Shown in pieces: positions 39,421-49,104 of a stretch of DNA of 64,000 nt (position 1 is its first letter; each line of letters opens with the position of its first letter). Under the pieces are notes generated by a model, which was not told where the DNA came from, did no database searches, and was given only the letters and a program-made list of their open reading frames with translations. Both the position numbers and the translations under genes were made by a program. The stretch is from Marinobacter sp. BW6 (GTDB lineage Bacteria; Pseudomonadota; Gammaproteobacteria; Pseudomonadales; Oleiphilaceae). The stretch covers positions 372,001-436,000 of the forward strand of contig NZ_VIRN01000061.1 of assembly GCF_008107725.1 (NCBI RefSeq). The letters are read 5' to 3'.

Positions 39421-42171
39421 TCAGGAAATCAGCGGCCTTTCGTACTGCCGGATAAGGAAACCAATGAGCGCATCCTCGTCCAGCGGATAGCTGAACAGGT
39501 TGCCCTGGCACTGGGCGCAGCCGTGGGTTTTCAGGAAGCTCAGCTGCTGTGGGGTTTCCACACCCTCCGCGACCACCGTGAGGTGGAGCTTGCGGGCCAG
39601 GGCAATCACTGCGGATGCAACATCCGTGGCACTGACATTGTAGGGAATGTCGCGAATGAACCGATGATCGATCTTGATCACATCCAGCGGGAGCTGCTGC
39701 AAAGCAACCAGTGAACAGGAGCCGGTGCCAAAATCATCAAGGATCAGGCAGACACCCAGATCATGGAGTGACACCAACAACTCCCGGAGCATCCGCGGAT
39801 CTTCATTGAGCAATTCCGCAGGCATCTCCAGTTCCAGACGCTCAGGCGAGACGCCGGTCTCGGTGATGACCTGGCGGATCATATCCAGGAAGCCGGAATC
39901 GGTAAGCTGGCGAACGGACAGATTCACCGCCATTTTCAGGGACTCGAAACCGGCCCGCTCCAGCGCCTGCACTTGGATACAGGCCTGCCTCAGGGCCCAT
40001 TCTCCCAGGCGCACGATCAGGCCGGTTTCCTCGGCAAGGCCGATGAACTGCTGGGCTGAGACCAGCCCTTTCTCGGGATGATGCCAGCGCAGGAACGCCT
40101 CAACCCCGATGACCCGTTCGCTGGCCAGATCAATCTTCGGTTGGTAGTGCAGGACGAAGCGATCGCCCTCCAGGGCCGTCGCCAACTCCTCCTGCTGCAA
40201 AAGCCGCCGGGCCGCCTTGATATTCATGGCAGGCGTAAAGAACTGGAACGTATTTCGGCCCAGCTCTTTGGCACGATACATGGCGAGATCGGCATATTTC
40301 ATCAGGGTCCCGGCATCCTCACTGTCGTGCGGAATCATGGTAATACCGATACTGACCGTGATACCGACTTCGTGATCATTAAGTCGGATCCGCTGGCACA
40401 GACTACGCAGGATCGTCTCTGCCACCTTGCCGGCAGCATCCGAGTCATTGATCCGCGACAACAGGACCACAAACTCATCGCCTCCGAGCCTGGCAACCGA
40501 ATCCTCTTCACGGACACAACCCACCAGCCACTGGGCCACCTGGCGCAGAAGTTCGTCCCCGGAATCGTGGCCCAGGGTATCGTTGATCCGCTTGAACCCG
40601 TCCAGATCCAGGAACATGAGAGCGGCCGGCTCACCGCTTCGACGGCTGCGGCTAACCACATGATTGAGCCGGTCCCGGAACAGTTGCCGGTTCGCCAGCC
40701 CGGTGAGCGGATCGTAGAATGCCAGCCGGTGCAGTTCAGATTGGGCAGCTTTCAGCTGGGTCAGATCCCGCAGGCTGAGCACGACGCCATTGACGCCAGG
40801 CACCGACAACATAGCCGTAAAGGTGCCCTCCATATCACGCCACTGCCCCTCGGCATCGCGAATACGGACCCGGATAACCGGCATCTGTTTGCCCGGCGAC
40901 TGCACGGAATCGTCAAAGCCTTTCTGCAACTGAGGCCAGTCGTCGCCATGAACCAACTCTTCAAAGTCCAGAGCCTGAACCTGGTCCGGCTCAAAGCCAA
41001 GAATATCGAGGCTGGATGGACTGGCATACAGAGCTTGTCCGGCACGATCCATCACCAGAGTGACGTTCGCAGCGCCCTCGGTAATTGCCCGATAGCGACC
41101 GGCGCTGATTTGCGCCATCAGTCGTGACCGAATTAATGCCAGCACGAACAGGAACAGCAAGCCGCTGATTACCAGGCCGCTACCCAGAACGATCGGAGGC
41201 CGGGGATCCGAGGCCAGAAAATCAAACGCGGGCGTCGAGCGGGTCTGCAACAGCCATTCACGACCACCGTGGCTGATAGTCTGGCTCAACTGGAAACTGA
41301 ATTCGTTATCAAGGGAACCCAGGTTGGAGCCGTACATAAGGTTCTGCCGTTCCACGACTCCAGCATCGTAGATCCGGACATCAAGAAACGGTGAGATCAG
41401 GCCAACAATACCGTCAATCAGGTTATTCATCCGGAACGCGCTGAACACGTAGCCCGCCAGCATCATACGACGCTCGGCCCGGATTTCGGGCACTTCCCCG
41501 CCCTGGTAGACGGGGTAATACATCAGAAAACTGGCCTGATCTTCACCCAGCTCTTCCTGAACCAGAACCACCTTGGCAGTCACCGTGGGGACGGCATCAT
41601 CGCGGGCCCGCTCCATGGCCCGGCGATGTATCGGGTCGCTGAAGGCATCATAGCCAAGGGCCCGACGATTTCGCTCAGTGCCTGGTTCCAGGTAAACCAT
41701 GGGATAGTAGTAGGGCCCGCTGCCCAGCGGGTTTACCAGGTAATTGTGCACCCCCTCGGCTCGCACAGAGGCAATATGATCGGCCATCTGCCGGACACCG
41801 ATCCGGCGCACATAACCAATACCCTGGATGCCCGGGTAATAACGGTTGATATCAACTTTGTCGACGTATTCGCGCCATTGGTCACGGGAAACATTTCCGG
41901 CCACCGCAAACAGGCCAGCGCTGCCGGCAAGCACCTGTTCGTAGTTCAGCAAGCGTTCTTCAATGGCGGATTTGAGCTGCAAAGACTGCGTGCGGAAACG
42001 GGCTTCTGTTCGGTCTTCAACAAGCCGTATGGACACTTGCCAAAGCAATAAAGTAACAGCAACAGCAACCGCGAAAATCAGCCACGCAACCCAGGCGTTT
42101 CGAAATTCCAGTAACTTGCGAAGAGAGAGTTCCTGTCTGTTCATCATCGGGCTGGTCCGTTCCATGGCCAC
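39421..42171 (-). CDS. CHASE-PAS-GGDEF-EAL membrane protein with a degenerate EAL domain
   Basis: The 916-residue protein has an N-terminal membrane helix (about 28-48), a periplasmic CHASE sensor, a second helix (about 330-350), a PAS domain, GGDEF and EAL. The GGDEF domain is intact (RLGGDEFVVLL) with an RxxD inhibitory site (REED) five residues before it. The EAL domain looks damaged. EAL is EAF (E691), and the usual ELTE metal-binding sequence reads E-M-P-A-E, with A785 in place of the glutamate. DDFGTG, KID and AEGVE remain. It is likely a diguanylate cyclase whose EAL domain only binds or senses cyclic di-GMP. The start is a GTG at 42171 or the ATG two codons later. It lies between lepA and mucD, which are often close neighbours in pseudomonads. 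Confidence 0.88.
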   Translation of the reverse strand: MAMERTSPMMNRQELSLRKLLEFRNAWVAWLIFAVAVAVTLLLWQVSIRLVEDRTEARFRTQSLQLKSAIEERLLNYEQVLAGSAGLFAVAGNVSRDQWREYVDKVDINRYYPGIQGIGYVRRIGVRQMADHIASVRAEGVHNYLVNPLGSGPYYYPMVYLEPGTERNRRALGYDAFSDPIHRRAMERARDDAVPTVTAKVVLVQEELGEDQASFLMYYPVYQGGEVPEIRAERRMMLAGYVFSAFRMNNLIDGIVGLISPFLDVRIYDAGVVERQNLMYGSNLGSLDNEFSFQLSQTISHGGREWLLQTRSTPAFDFLASDPRPPIVLGSGLVISGLLFLFVLALIRSRLMAQISAGRYRAITEGAANVTLVMDRAGQALYASPSSLDILGFEPDQVQALDFEELVHGDDWPQLQKGFDDSVQSPGKQMPVIRVRIRDAEGQWRDMEGTFTAMLSVPGVNGVVLSLRDLTQLKAAQSELHRLAFYDPLTGLANRQLFRDRLNHVVSRSRRSGEPAALMFLDLDGFKRINDTLGHDSGDELLRQVAQWLVGCVREEDSVARLGGDEFVVLLSRINDSDAAGKVAETILRSLCQRIRLNDHEVGITVSIGITMIPHDSEDAGTLMKYADLAMYRAKELGRNTFQFFTPAMNIKAARRLLQQEELATALEGDRFVLHYQPKIDLASERVIGVEAFLRWHHPEKGLVSAQQFIGLAEETGLIVRLGEWALRQACIQVQALERAGFESLKMAVNLSVRQLTDSGFLDMIRQVITETGVSPERLELEMPAELLNEDPRMLRELLVSLHDLGVCLILDDFGTGSCSLVALQQLPLDVIKIDHRFIRDIPYNVSATDVASAVIALARKLHLTVVAEGVETPQQLSFLKTHGCAQCQGNLFSYPLDEDALIGFLIRQYERPLIS

Positions 42172-42198
42172 TCATTTTTATTAACCCGCCGAGTATAA

Positions 42199-42244
42199 CA
42201 AAAGCCCCCGCAGGTGTCGTTTCCGTCACCTGCGGGGGCTTTTG
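42199..42244 (-). terminator. Strong intrinsic terminator of the algU-mucD operon
   Basis: An 18-bp perfect inverted repeat (CAAAAGCCCCCGCAGGTG and its complement) flanks a 10-base loop. Its A/T ends give UUUUG after the stem on the minus strand. It begins 31 bases after the mucD stop and ends just before the GGDEF-EAL gene, so it should isolate that gene from the stress operon. Confidence 0.9.
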
Positions 42245-42274
42245 GATCCAATAGTTCGGTTCAGCGGACCAGTA

Positions 42275-43753
42275 TCAGGGCTTCATTACCAGGTATAGCG
42301 CCCGCCCCTGGCGAACCACCCGGACTGATACCGCCTTACCCTCAGGCAGCGATTGCACAGCCTCGCGGAACTCCTGGACTGACGTCACTTTCTGGCGGTT
42401 GATTTCTGTTATCACGTCCCCCGCCCGGATGCCGGCCTCAGACGCGGCGCCTCGGGCCACGTTATTGACCACAACGCCGCCTTCAACACCCATGGTGTCA
42501 GCCATATCCGCGGGCAAGGGCTCGACCATCATGCCCAGAGGCGCAGAGGCCGGACCACCACTGTCACTGGAGGGCGCAGCAGCTTGCTGGCTTCCCTCCT
42601 CGGGAAGGCGGCCAATTTCAACCTGAAGCTCGATTTCCTCGCCACCACGAAGCACTTTCAGTTCGGCGGTTTCACCTACCGGCGTGCGGCCAACCATTGG
42701 CGGCAAGTCAGAGGAAAGCCGCACCTCGTCGCCATCATAGCTTAGGACGATATCCCCCGCCTGCAGACCGGCTTCCTGCGCTGGCGAATCTGCCATCACT
42801 TCGGCAACCAATGCACCGCGGGGCCTTTTGAGACCAAAGGATTCGGCCAGATCACGGTTCACTTCCTGGATCAGCACCCCGAGCCAGCCACGGGACACCG
42901 AGCCCTTGTCGCGCAACTGACGGAACACATTCATGGCATCGTCGATGGGAATGGCAAAGGAGACCCCCATGAAACCACCTGAGCGGGTGTAGATCTGGGA
43001 ATTGATGCCCACCACCTCGCCTTCCAGGTTAAACAGAGGCCCACCCGAGTTGCCTGGGTTGATCGCCACATCGGTCTGTATGAAGGGCACGTAGTTTTCC
43101 GATGGCAGCGAGCGACCCAGAGCACTTACGATGCCGGCGGTTACCGTGTAATCAAACCCGAACGGGGAGCCAATCGCAAAGACCCATTCACCGACTTTCA
43201 GATCACGGGACCGACCTACTTTTACCACCGGCAGGTCATCACCGTTTTCAATCTTAAGTACTGCCATGTCGGAGCGGGGATCGGTTCCAACCAGAGTGGC
43301 AGGCAGTTCGCGCCGGTCATTAAGGCGCACAATGATCTCATCAGCACCCTCAACCACGTGATTGTTGGTCAGAACGTAGCCGTCCGAGGATACGATAAAC
43401 CCGGAGCCCATGGAGCGGCGGGGCTGCGAGTTGCCCGGACCACCACCAAACGGAGACTGGGGGCCGCGGAAGAAATCCTGGAAGAACTCTGGAAGCTGTT
43501 CCAGCTGACGCTCATCAAACGGCATTCCGGGAGAGCCGGAATTGCCACGTCTGGGCTCGGTGGTTGTACTGATGTTCACCACAGCTCCGGCGTTGTCCTC
43601 AACCAGCTCGGTAAAATCAGGCAAACTTCGTGCTGAACTGGCCTGACTCCAGCCGACCAACACCATGGCGGACAGCAGAATCAGCAAAGCGGCCGGCATC
43701 CTTCCGGGTATGACATTACGTGACGATTGGGCAACTGCTGTTGCACTCGACAT
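42275..43753 (-). CDS. mucD: Periplasmic serine protease MucD (DegP/HtrA family)
   Basis: The 492-residue protein has an N-terminal signal peptide (hydrophobic core about 20-36, ending near ASSARS). The trypsin-like protease has its catalytic triad in LTNNHVVEG (His), DPRSDMAVL (Asp) and NPGNSGGPLFN (Ser). Two PDZ domains follow. MucD degrades misfolded envelope proteins and dampens AlgU activation. It is the last gene of the algU-mucA-mucB-mucC-mucD cluster and is followed by a strong terminator. Confidence 0.95.
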   Translation of the reverse strand: MSSATAVAQSSRNVIPGRMPAALLILLSAMVLVGWSQASSARSLPDFTELVEDNAGAVVNISTTTEPRRGNSGSPGMPFDERQLEQLPEFFQDFFRGPQSPFGGGPGNSQPRRSMGSGFIVSSDGYVLTNNHVVEGADEIIVRLNDRRELPATLVGTDPRSDMAVLKIENGDDLPVVKVGRSRDLKVGEWVFAIGSPFGFDYTVTAGIVSALGRSLPSENYVPFIQTDVAINPGNSGGPLFNLEGEVVGINSQIYTRSGGFMGVSFAIPIDDAMNVFRQLRDKGSVSRGWLGVLIQEVNRDLAESFGLKRPRGALVAEVMADSPAQEAGLQAGDIVLSYDGDEVRLSSDLPPMVGRTPVGETAELKVLRGGEEIELQVEIGRLPEEGSQQAAAPSSDSGGPASAPLGMMVEPLPADMADTMGVEGGVVVNNVARGAASEAGIRAGDVITEINRQKVTSVQEFREAVQSLPEGKAVSVRVVRQGRALYLVMKP

Positions 43754-43834
43754 TTTGTACCCCCTGTTGCTCTAACATCTAGACGTAGTTTTGGGTTCAC
43801 CCCCAACGATTTTCAACTTACAAAACCGTAGGGT

Positions 43835-44284
43835 TCAAAGACAGTCTTCAGAGGCTATCCGGCTTACCCGGACCAGACGGGGCTCATACACTTTGCCGCC
43901 GGCGTCTTGCAGTTTGTGTCCTGCCAAAAAACCCAGAGCCAGGCCGGCGATCGCGGCCAGTATCGCAGCGCCATCACTCCCTCCGGACATCTGGTGCCCA
44001 AGCATACTTGCGACGACCATGAAGATCAGTGGGACGGCGTAAACCAGTATGGACGCCCCCAGCAACGCCTGTTCATCAATGCCGATGGTCACTTCATCCC
44101 CGACCTGGGCATTGACCGAGTTAGTCACCAGAATCTGGTTGGCGCGACCACTGGAGGCCGCCGCCAGGACTTTCTGGCCGCAGCCATTGCGGGCGGCACA
44201 ACTCTGACAGGCGCTGGTTCGAATCGTCTGGACCCAGACCTTGTCGCCCTTCAGCGCAACAACTTTTCCGGTTTCGGTAATCAC
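43835..44284 (-). CDS. rseC: RseC/MucC-family envelope stress protein
   Basis: The 149-residue protein has a cysteine-rich N-terminal part (CQSCAARNGCGQ) and two membrane helices (about 75-95 and 103-125), as in RseC/MucC. It modulates sigma-E signalling and is linked to SoxR reduction in E. coli. The GTG start overlaps the stop of mucB (GTGA). Confidence 0.92.
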   Translation of the reverse strand: MITETGKVVALKGDKVWVQTIRTSACQSCAARNGCGQKVLAAASSGRANQILVTNSVNAQVGDEVTIGIDEQALLGASILVYAVPLIFMVVASMLGHQMSGGSDGAAILAAIAGLALGFLAGHKLQDAGGKVYEPRLVRVSRIASEDCL

Positions 44285-45300
44285 GATTCATCCACACCCA
44301 GGGCCAGCGAGTCTTCAATACGAACCGATTCGGCAACCTGGCGGGCGGTCTGCGGGGGCAGCTCACCCACGACAGTGATTAGAAAGGTGTCCTCCCCTTC
44401 TTTCACTTGATGCATATAAACCGTGGTGGCGCCGATCAGGGAGGCGCCCGTGGGCATCGTAACCGGGCCAGCAGGCTCAACGAAGACCGAGAAAGCAGCC
44501 AGGCCGTCGGAGAAGGCAACGGCCTGCCCCTTACCGGAGCGGGGTGTCGCTGCAGGGACAAACCCTTCCGGACGCCAGCCAAGCTGCCACCCGTTCATTC
44601 GTTGGACCACGGATGCCGTCGAGATCGGCTCATCCAGCGTTCTGGAGATCTCCCGGCCCTGGGTGCGAATCTCGAATTCGCTGTCGGGAATGTCCTCGCC
44701 GATGTGCAGGCTGGTGAACTGGAACTGCTCGAGCACCTCGCCCTCGGCGTTTCGGACATGACTCTTGACCAGAAGCCCGGAGGATTTCTCCAGCCAGAGC
44801 CGATGACTATAGCGGAAGGGGTCTTTAGCACTGAGTGCCACCGAAACCACATCGTAACCCGCGACCCGATCCTCACCTTTCATTTCCGCCCGGTACCATC
44901 GGCTGACGGGCATCAGCTGGCTGGTGAATGCTTCGGCAAACGGCCCCGAGGGAATCACCTGATCGAGCTTTACACGACCTGTTTCAGGAAGCACGCAGAC
45001 CACGTTCACGCCCTTGCGAACGATTTCGCCGCTCCCGCCGTCCTGCAGTACCAGCCGTTCCTCAACAACACCATCATTGTAGCGATGCGCAATCTGCATG
45101 GAGTGCACACTCTCACCGCGGGCGTAAACGAACACACCGCGATAGGAGGTCATGTTCAGCGCCGGTCCGAGCCTTTCAAGCCAGGCGGCTGCCTCATCTT
45201 CGTCCGCAGCAGCCGGAAGCGGTCCGGCAAGCGTCAGCAGAAGACCCACGAGCATCGTCACCGCACGGCTTCGGGCAACATTAATGAAGGCTTGAGGCAT
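44281..45300 (-). CDS. mucB: Sigma-E regulatory protein MucB/RseB
   Basis: The 339-residue periplasmic protein has a signal peptide (about 1-32, ending PLPAAADED) and a LolA-like fold. It includes NMTSYRGVFVYARGESVHSMQIAH and a later MQIAHRYNDG-VVEERLVLQDG stretch, typical of RseB/MucB. It binds MucA and shields it from proteolysis until envelope stress or lipoprotein signals arrive. The ATG at 45300, 20 bases after the mucA stop, was chosen since the longer open frame would overlap mucA. Confidence 0.93.
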   Translation of the reverse strand: MPQAFINVARSRAVTMLVGLLLTLAGPLPAAADEDEAAAWLERLGPALNMTSYRGVFVYARGESVHSMQIAHRYNDGVVEERLVLQDGGSGEIVRKGVNVVCVLPETGRVKLDQVIPSGPFAEAFTSQLMPVSRWYRAEMKGEDRVAGYDVVSVALSAKDPFRYSHRLWLEKSSGLLVKSHVRNAEGEVLEQFQFTSLHIGEDIPDSEFEIRTQGREISRTLDEPISTASVVQRMNGWQLGWRPEGFVPAATPRSGKGQAVAFSDGLAAFSVFVEPAGPVTMPTGASLIGATTVYMHQVKEGEDTFLITVVGELPPQTARQVAESVRIEDSLALGVDES

Positions 45301-45320
45301 GATTACACTCGCTCCGCGAT

Positions 45321-45881
45321 TCAGTAGCCAGCACCGTTGGCGCTGACCAGTCGGGCATAGCCGACGGCGCCCCGCCCGGCCCCAACGCTGTTGTGTTGCG
45401 CATGTTCCAGCAGGTAGCGACTCATGTATTCCCACTGTTCCTCATCCAGACCCTGCAAGGCGATCTCCCTGACCGGCTGTTCCTGAACAGGCGTTTCCGG
45501 TGCGGCCGCAGTTACTGGCTGAACCGGACCGGCGCCGGATGAATCCCAGCCGGCGCCGGCACCAAATCCTACCAACAGCGCCATAGCAACCATGGCGGCC
45601 GCCGGCCAGTGCCATCGACCCGCCTTATTGCCCTCAACAAAAGACTCCTGCCGTGCTGTCGTAGAGCCGCGGCCATCAAGCAGTTCACGGACGGCAACAC
45701 TGACGTCCATACCATGGGCCGGCGAGTGACCATCATGCATAAGGTCCCGCACGTCCTGCCAACGCTGCCACTGCGCCCGAACTTCGTCCTGGCTATCGTG
45801 TGAAAGCAGGCGACGTACCGAAAGTTCGTCAGCTTCGTCGTCCATCATGGCGGACAGTGTTTCTCTGAGACGATCATCCAT
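45321..45881 (-). CDS. mucA: Anti-sigma factor MucA/RseA
   Basis: The 186-residue protein begins with the anti-sigma domain (MDDRLRETLSAMMDDEADEL, then QWQRWQDVRDLM), has one membrane helix (AAAMVAMALLVGFGAGAGW, about 90-108) and a periplasmic tail that MucB would bind. It holds AlgU at the membrane until it is cut by AlgW- and MucP-type proteases. The ATG at 45881 with GAGG upstream fits better than a TTG at 45896. Confidence 0.92.
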   Translation of the reverse strand: MDDRLRETLSAMMDDEADELSVRRLLSHDSQDEVRAQWQRWQDVRDLMHDGHSPAHGMDVSVAVRELLDGRGSTTARQESFVEGNKAGRWHWPAAAMVAMALLVGFGAGAGWDSSGAGPVQPVTAAAPETPVQEQPVREIALQGLDEEQWEYMSRYLLEHAQHNSVGAGRGAVGYARLVSANGAGY

Positions 45882-45896
45882 GGGATGCAACCTCAA

Positions 45897-46514
45897 TTAC
45901 GTCACCGAGTGATTGAGTAAAGGTCCAAGATGCCGATCAACCGCATCCCGGGCTCTGAATATTCGCGAACGGACAGTACCGATCGGGCACTCAAGAATGC
46001 CCGCGATATCCTCATAGCTGAGGCCATCGTATTCCCTGAGCAGAAAGGCAGAGCGCAGTTCTTCTGGAAGCTGGGCAATCGCCTTGTTCAGTTCTTTCTG
46101 GAGCTGCTCACGTTGCAGGAGCCGTTCAGGCGACGCGGTATCCCGGAGCCGAGAACCGTCATCGAAATTCTCCGCTTCCGCTGAGTCGGCACTGCCTTGC
46201 GGCCGACGCCCGCGCGATTCCAGATAGTTCTTCGCAGTATTAACCGCGATCCGGTACAGCCATGTATAGAAGGCACTGTCTCCCCGGAAACGTTCGATCG
46301 CCCTGAACGCCTTTACAAAGGTTTCCTGGGTCAGATCCATGACTTCCTGGCTGTCGTAGACGTACCGACTAATGATAGACGCGACCCTGGACTGGTATTT
46401 GACCACCAGAAGATCAAAGGCGGCGCGATCGCCATTGCGGACCTTGCGTACCAACTGCAGGTCCGTCTGGCTATCCGAGTGGTCGCCTTGTCGTTTCTCT
46501 GTATCAGGAGTCAT
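45897..46514 (-). CDS. algU: RNA polymerase sigma factor AlgU/RpoE
   Basis: The 205-residue ECF sigma factor controls the envelope stress response. Region 2 shows DRAAFDLLVVKYQSRV and DLTQETFVKAFRAIERFRGDSAF. Region 4 shows LPEELRSAFLLREYDGLSYEDIA and GTVRSRIFRARD. The ATG at 46514 gives the normal family length plus a short leader. An open frame continues to 46664, but that longest start lies inside the candidate promoter. It leads a cluster with mucA, mucB, mucC and mucD and is divergent from nadB. Confidence 0.94.
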   Translation of the reverse strand: MTPDTEKRQGDHSDSQTDLQLVRKVRNGDRAAFDLLVVKYQSRVASIISRYVYDSQEVMDLTQETFVKAFRAIERFRGDSAFYTWLYRIAVNTAKNYLESRGRRPQGSADSAEAENFDDGSRLRDTASPERLLQREQLQKELNKAIAQLPEELRSAFLLREYDGLSYEDIAGILECPIGTVRSRIFRARDAVDRHLGPLLNHSVT

Positions 46515-46652
46515 GGACTGGTTGCCGGGGTTCCCTGATTTGATGGCCAGCTGTCCGGCCTGTACCAAGTTTCGCTGCGTCATTGATGCTATCCGGCGTC
46601 CGTTCATGAAACGGGCTAGACCACCAGTCAGGCGGCTCACCCTGTCAGGCCA

Positions 46653-46680
46653 AATAGACAGCAAGCGTAAAGTTTAGTTC
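46653..46680 (-). promoter_or_regulatory. Candidate autoregulated sigma-E (AlgU) promoter
   Basis: On the minus strand, GAACTA (46680-46675) is followed by a 16-base spacer and TCTATT (46658-46653). This closely matches the sigma-E/AlgU pattern GAACTT-N16-TCTGA and is positioned to transcribe algU. The leader to the chosen start is about 130 bases. AlgU-type sigma factors are commonly autoregulated. Confidence 0.6.
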
Positions 46681-46696
46681 AATACACGTCCACATT

Positions 46697-48322
46697 ATGG
46701 CCTGCGATAACGACCCGATGCCACAGTCCTTCGAATACGACGTTCTCATTATCGGCAGCGGTGCTGCCGGTCTCACCGTCGCCCTCAATCTGCCAGAGCA
46801 TCTGAAGGTCTGCGTGGTGAGCAAGGCGCAGATCAGCAGCGGTGCCACCCTTTGGGCGCAAGGGGGAATTGCCGCGGTTCTGGATGATCAGGATTCCACC
46901 GAGAACCACATTACTGACACCCTGAACGCCGGGGCCGGCCTGTGTCATGAGGACGCGGTGCGTTTCACCGTCGAACACGGCAAGGAAAGCATCGACTGGC
47001 TGATCGATTCCGGCGTCGATTTTACCCGGGACCGCGATGCCCAATACCACCTGACGCGAGAAGGCGGCCACAGCCACCGGCGCATTATTCACGCAGCCGA
47101 TGCCACCGGCCATGCGGTTTCGACGACTCTGACATCCCAGGCAGAGGCACGATCAAACATCGAACTCATGTCCGGCCGGGTAGCGGTGGATCTGATCACC
47201 AACCGCAAACTGTCCCTGCCGGGAAACCGATGCGTCGGCGCCTACATCCTGAATCTTGAAGACAACCACGTGGAGCTTTTTCGGGCACGATTCACGGTGA
47301 TTGCCACCGGTGGCGCATCCAAGGCCTACCGCTACACAACCAACCCGGACGGCGCCTCCGGAGACGGGATTGCCATGGCATGGCGGGCCGGCTGCCGGGT
47401 CGCGAACATGGAGTTCAACCAGTTCCACCCTACGTGCCTGTATCATCCCCACGCTAAATCCTTCCTGATCACGGAAGCAGTACGTGGAGAGGGCGGTCTT
47501 CTGAAACTGCCTGATGGGTCGCGGTTCATGGACCGCTTTGACGAGCGCGGCGAACTGGCACCGCGGGATATCGTTGCCCGGGCCATTGACCATGAAATGA
47601 AGCGACTGGGTGCTGATCATCTGTATCTGGACATCAGCCACAAGCCCGCCGATTTTATCAAGCACCACTTTCCCACTATCTACGAGAAGTGCCTGGGCTT
47701 TGGCATCGATATCACGCGCGAGCCCATTCCCGTGGTTCCGGCCGCTCACTATACCTGTGGCGGCATCATGAGTGACGAGCGGGCCAGAACTGATGTCAAT
47801 CAGCTCTATGTGGTGGGCGAGGCAGCCTTCACGGGACTCCATGGTGCCAATCGCATGGCCAGCAATTCCCTGCTCGAGTGCCTCGTGTATGGGCGCGCGG
47901 CCGCGGCGGATATTACCCGTCGGGAAGCCGACATTCCGCCACCGCCGGAAGCCCCGGACTGGGACGAGAGCCAGGTCCGGGATTCTGATGAAGACGTTGT
48001 TATCTCCCACAACTGGGACGAGCTGCGACATTTCATGTGGGACTACGTGGGCATTGTGCGGACCACCAAGCGCCTCCAGCGGGCGAAGCACAGGGTGGAC
48101 CTGCTGTCTGCCGAGATCGGGGAGTTCTATAGCAATTACCGTGTGACCAACGATCTGCTCGAACTTCGCAATCTGGTCACCGTATCCGACCTGATCATAT
48201 GCTCGGCACTGCAACGCAGGGAAAGCCGTGGACTGCATTACACACTGGATTATCCGGGACTGCTCAATGAGGTCCGTGATACCGTACTGGTTCCCACGAC
48301 CTACCGAACGCTCGCACCCTGA
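46697..48322 (+). CDS. nadB: L-aspartate oxidase
   Basis: The 541-residue FAD enzyme oxidises aspartate to iminoaspartate, the first step of NAD synthesis. It has the FAD-binding motif [16 protein letters not shown], the substrate region HTHxxR-like [17 protein letters not shown], and [15 protein letters not shown], which distinguishes it from succinate dehydrogenase. Either the ATG at 46697 or that at 46718 (MPQSFEYD) may be the start, since neither has a strong ribosome-binding site. It is divergent from algU, as in Pseudomonas. Confidence 0.95.
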   Translation: MACDNDPMPQSFEYDVLIIGSGAAGLTVALNLPEHLKVCVVSKAQISSGATLWAQGGIAAVLDDQDSTENHITDTLNAGAGLCHEDAVRFTVEHGKESIDWLIDSGVDFTRDRDAQYHLTREGGHSHRRIIHAADATGHAVSTTLTSQAEARSNIELMSGRVAVDLITNRKLSLPGNRCVGAYILNLEDNHVELFRARFTVIATGGASKAYRYTTNPDGASGDGIAMAWRAGCRVANMEFNQFHPTCLYHPHAKSFLITEAVRGEGGLLKLPDGSRFMDRFDERGELAPRDIVARAIDHEMKRLGADHLYLDISHKPADFIKHHFPTIYEKCLGFGIDITREPIPVVPAAHYTCGGIMSDERARTDVNQLYVVGEAAFTGLHGANRMASNSLLECLVYGRAAAADITRREADIPPPPEAPDWDESQVRDSDEDVVISHNWDELRHFMWDYVGIVRTTKRLQRAKHRVDLLSAEIGEFYSNYRVTNDLLELRNLVTVSDLIICSALQRRESRGLHYTLDYPGLLNEVRDTVLVPTTYRTLAP

Positions 48323-48350
48323 ACGAAGACCGATTCTTTAAAACGATTCA

Positions 48351-48635
48351 ATGGTAACCACTATGTCAGAGACACCTGCATCGTCCGAAAAAGCAGAATT
48401 CAACCGCCTGTGGTGGCACAGCCGTCGCGGGATGCTTGAGTTGGACAACCTCCTGATTCCATTCATGGAAGAGGCCTACCGCGATCTCGACGCCGAGGAC
48501 CAGGCCCGTTACAAAAAGCTGCTCACCTGCGAGGACAATGACATGTTCGAGTGGTTTATGCAGCGCAGCCGGCCGGCAGATCCGGACCTCCAACGCATGG
48601 TCGACATCATTCTCAAACGTGTCCAGCCGGATTGA
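48351..48635 (+). CDS. sdhE: Succinate dehydrogenase assembly factor SdhE
   Basis: The protein is about 90-94 residues. It carries the flavinylation motif RRGMLELD within [18 protein letters not shown]. SdhE helps attach FAD covalently to SdhA. Starts at 48351 (GTG/ATG context MVTTMSE) or 48363 (MSETPA) are both possible. It overlaps the ygfX-like gene by 17 bases and follows nadB by 28 bases. Confidence 0.92.
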   Translation: MVTTMSETPASSEKAEFNRLWWHSRRGMLELDNLLIPFMEEAYRDLDAEDQARYKKLLTCEDNDMFEWFMQRSRPADPDLQRMVDIILKRVQPD

Positions 48636-49083
48636 GCTAACGCTCACCCCCTCCCTGCTGGTTGGCGCCCTGGCGGTGCTCCCCTGGCTGCTCTTGCTGG
48701 GCTTCCTGTTGATTGCGGCGCTGGCCGGCAAAGTCTGGTTACTCCTTGCAGCACCGATTGCACTGGCAGGCGTCACCTTTCAGTATCGGTCCAACGGATT
48801 ACTGCTGGGCGACAGTTCTGTGCACGGCCTTCTGATTGAACAGGGAAAGATGTACGCCAAAACCGGAGACAACCGGCAGGTTCAGGTGCTTCCGCAGGCG
48901 TCCAGTCGAATCTGGTCCGGGCTGGCGCTCTTGAAACTGCGCCCGGCCGGCACCAGATTCCAGTCTTACACCACAATACTGTTGGCACCTATACCCGGCA
49001 GGCCGGGTAACGTTCCGGCAGACGATTTCCGTCGCCTGAGAGTATGGCTCAGACTGGGCCGATCCGGGCGACCATCCACCTGA
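48619..49083 (+). CDS. YgfX-like membrane protein
   Basis: The protein is about 154 residues from a GTG at 48619 that overlaps the end of sdhE by 17 bases. Two adjacent membrane helices (about 10-30 and 35-55: [18 protein letters not shown] and [16 protein letters not shown]) are followed by a small soluble domain. Position next to sdhE and the membrane pattern match YgfX (CptA). The start further upstream (48538) is unlikely as it lies deep in sdhE. Similarity is moderate. Confidence 0.65.
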   Translation: MSSRIELTLTPSLLVGALAVLPWLLLLGFLLIAALAGKVWLLLAAPIALAGVTFQYRSNGLLLGDSSVHGLLIEQGKMYAKTGDNRQVQVLPQASSRIWSGLALLKLRPAGTRFQSYTTILLAPIPGRPGNVPADDFRRLRVWLRLGRSGRPST

Positions 49084-49104
49084 TTCACCGATCTGGAGCA
49101 CGCC

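Noticed and set aside
46515..46664. N-terminal extension of algU
   Set aside because: It is absent from the family, and its first codon lies within the candidate sigma-E promoter.
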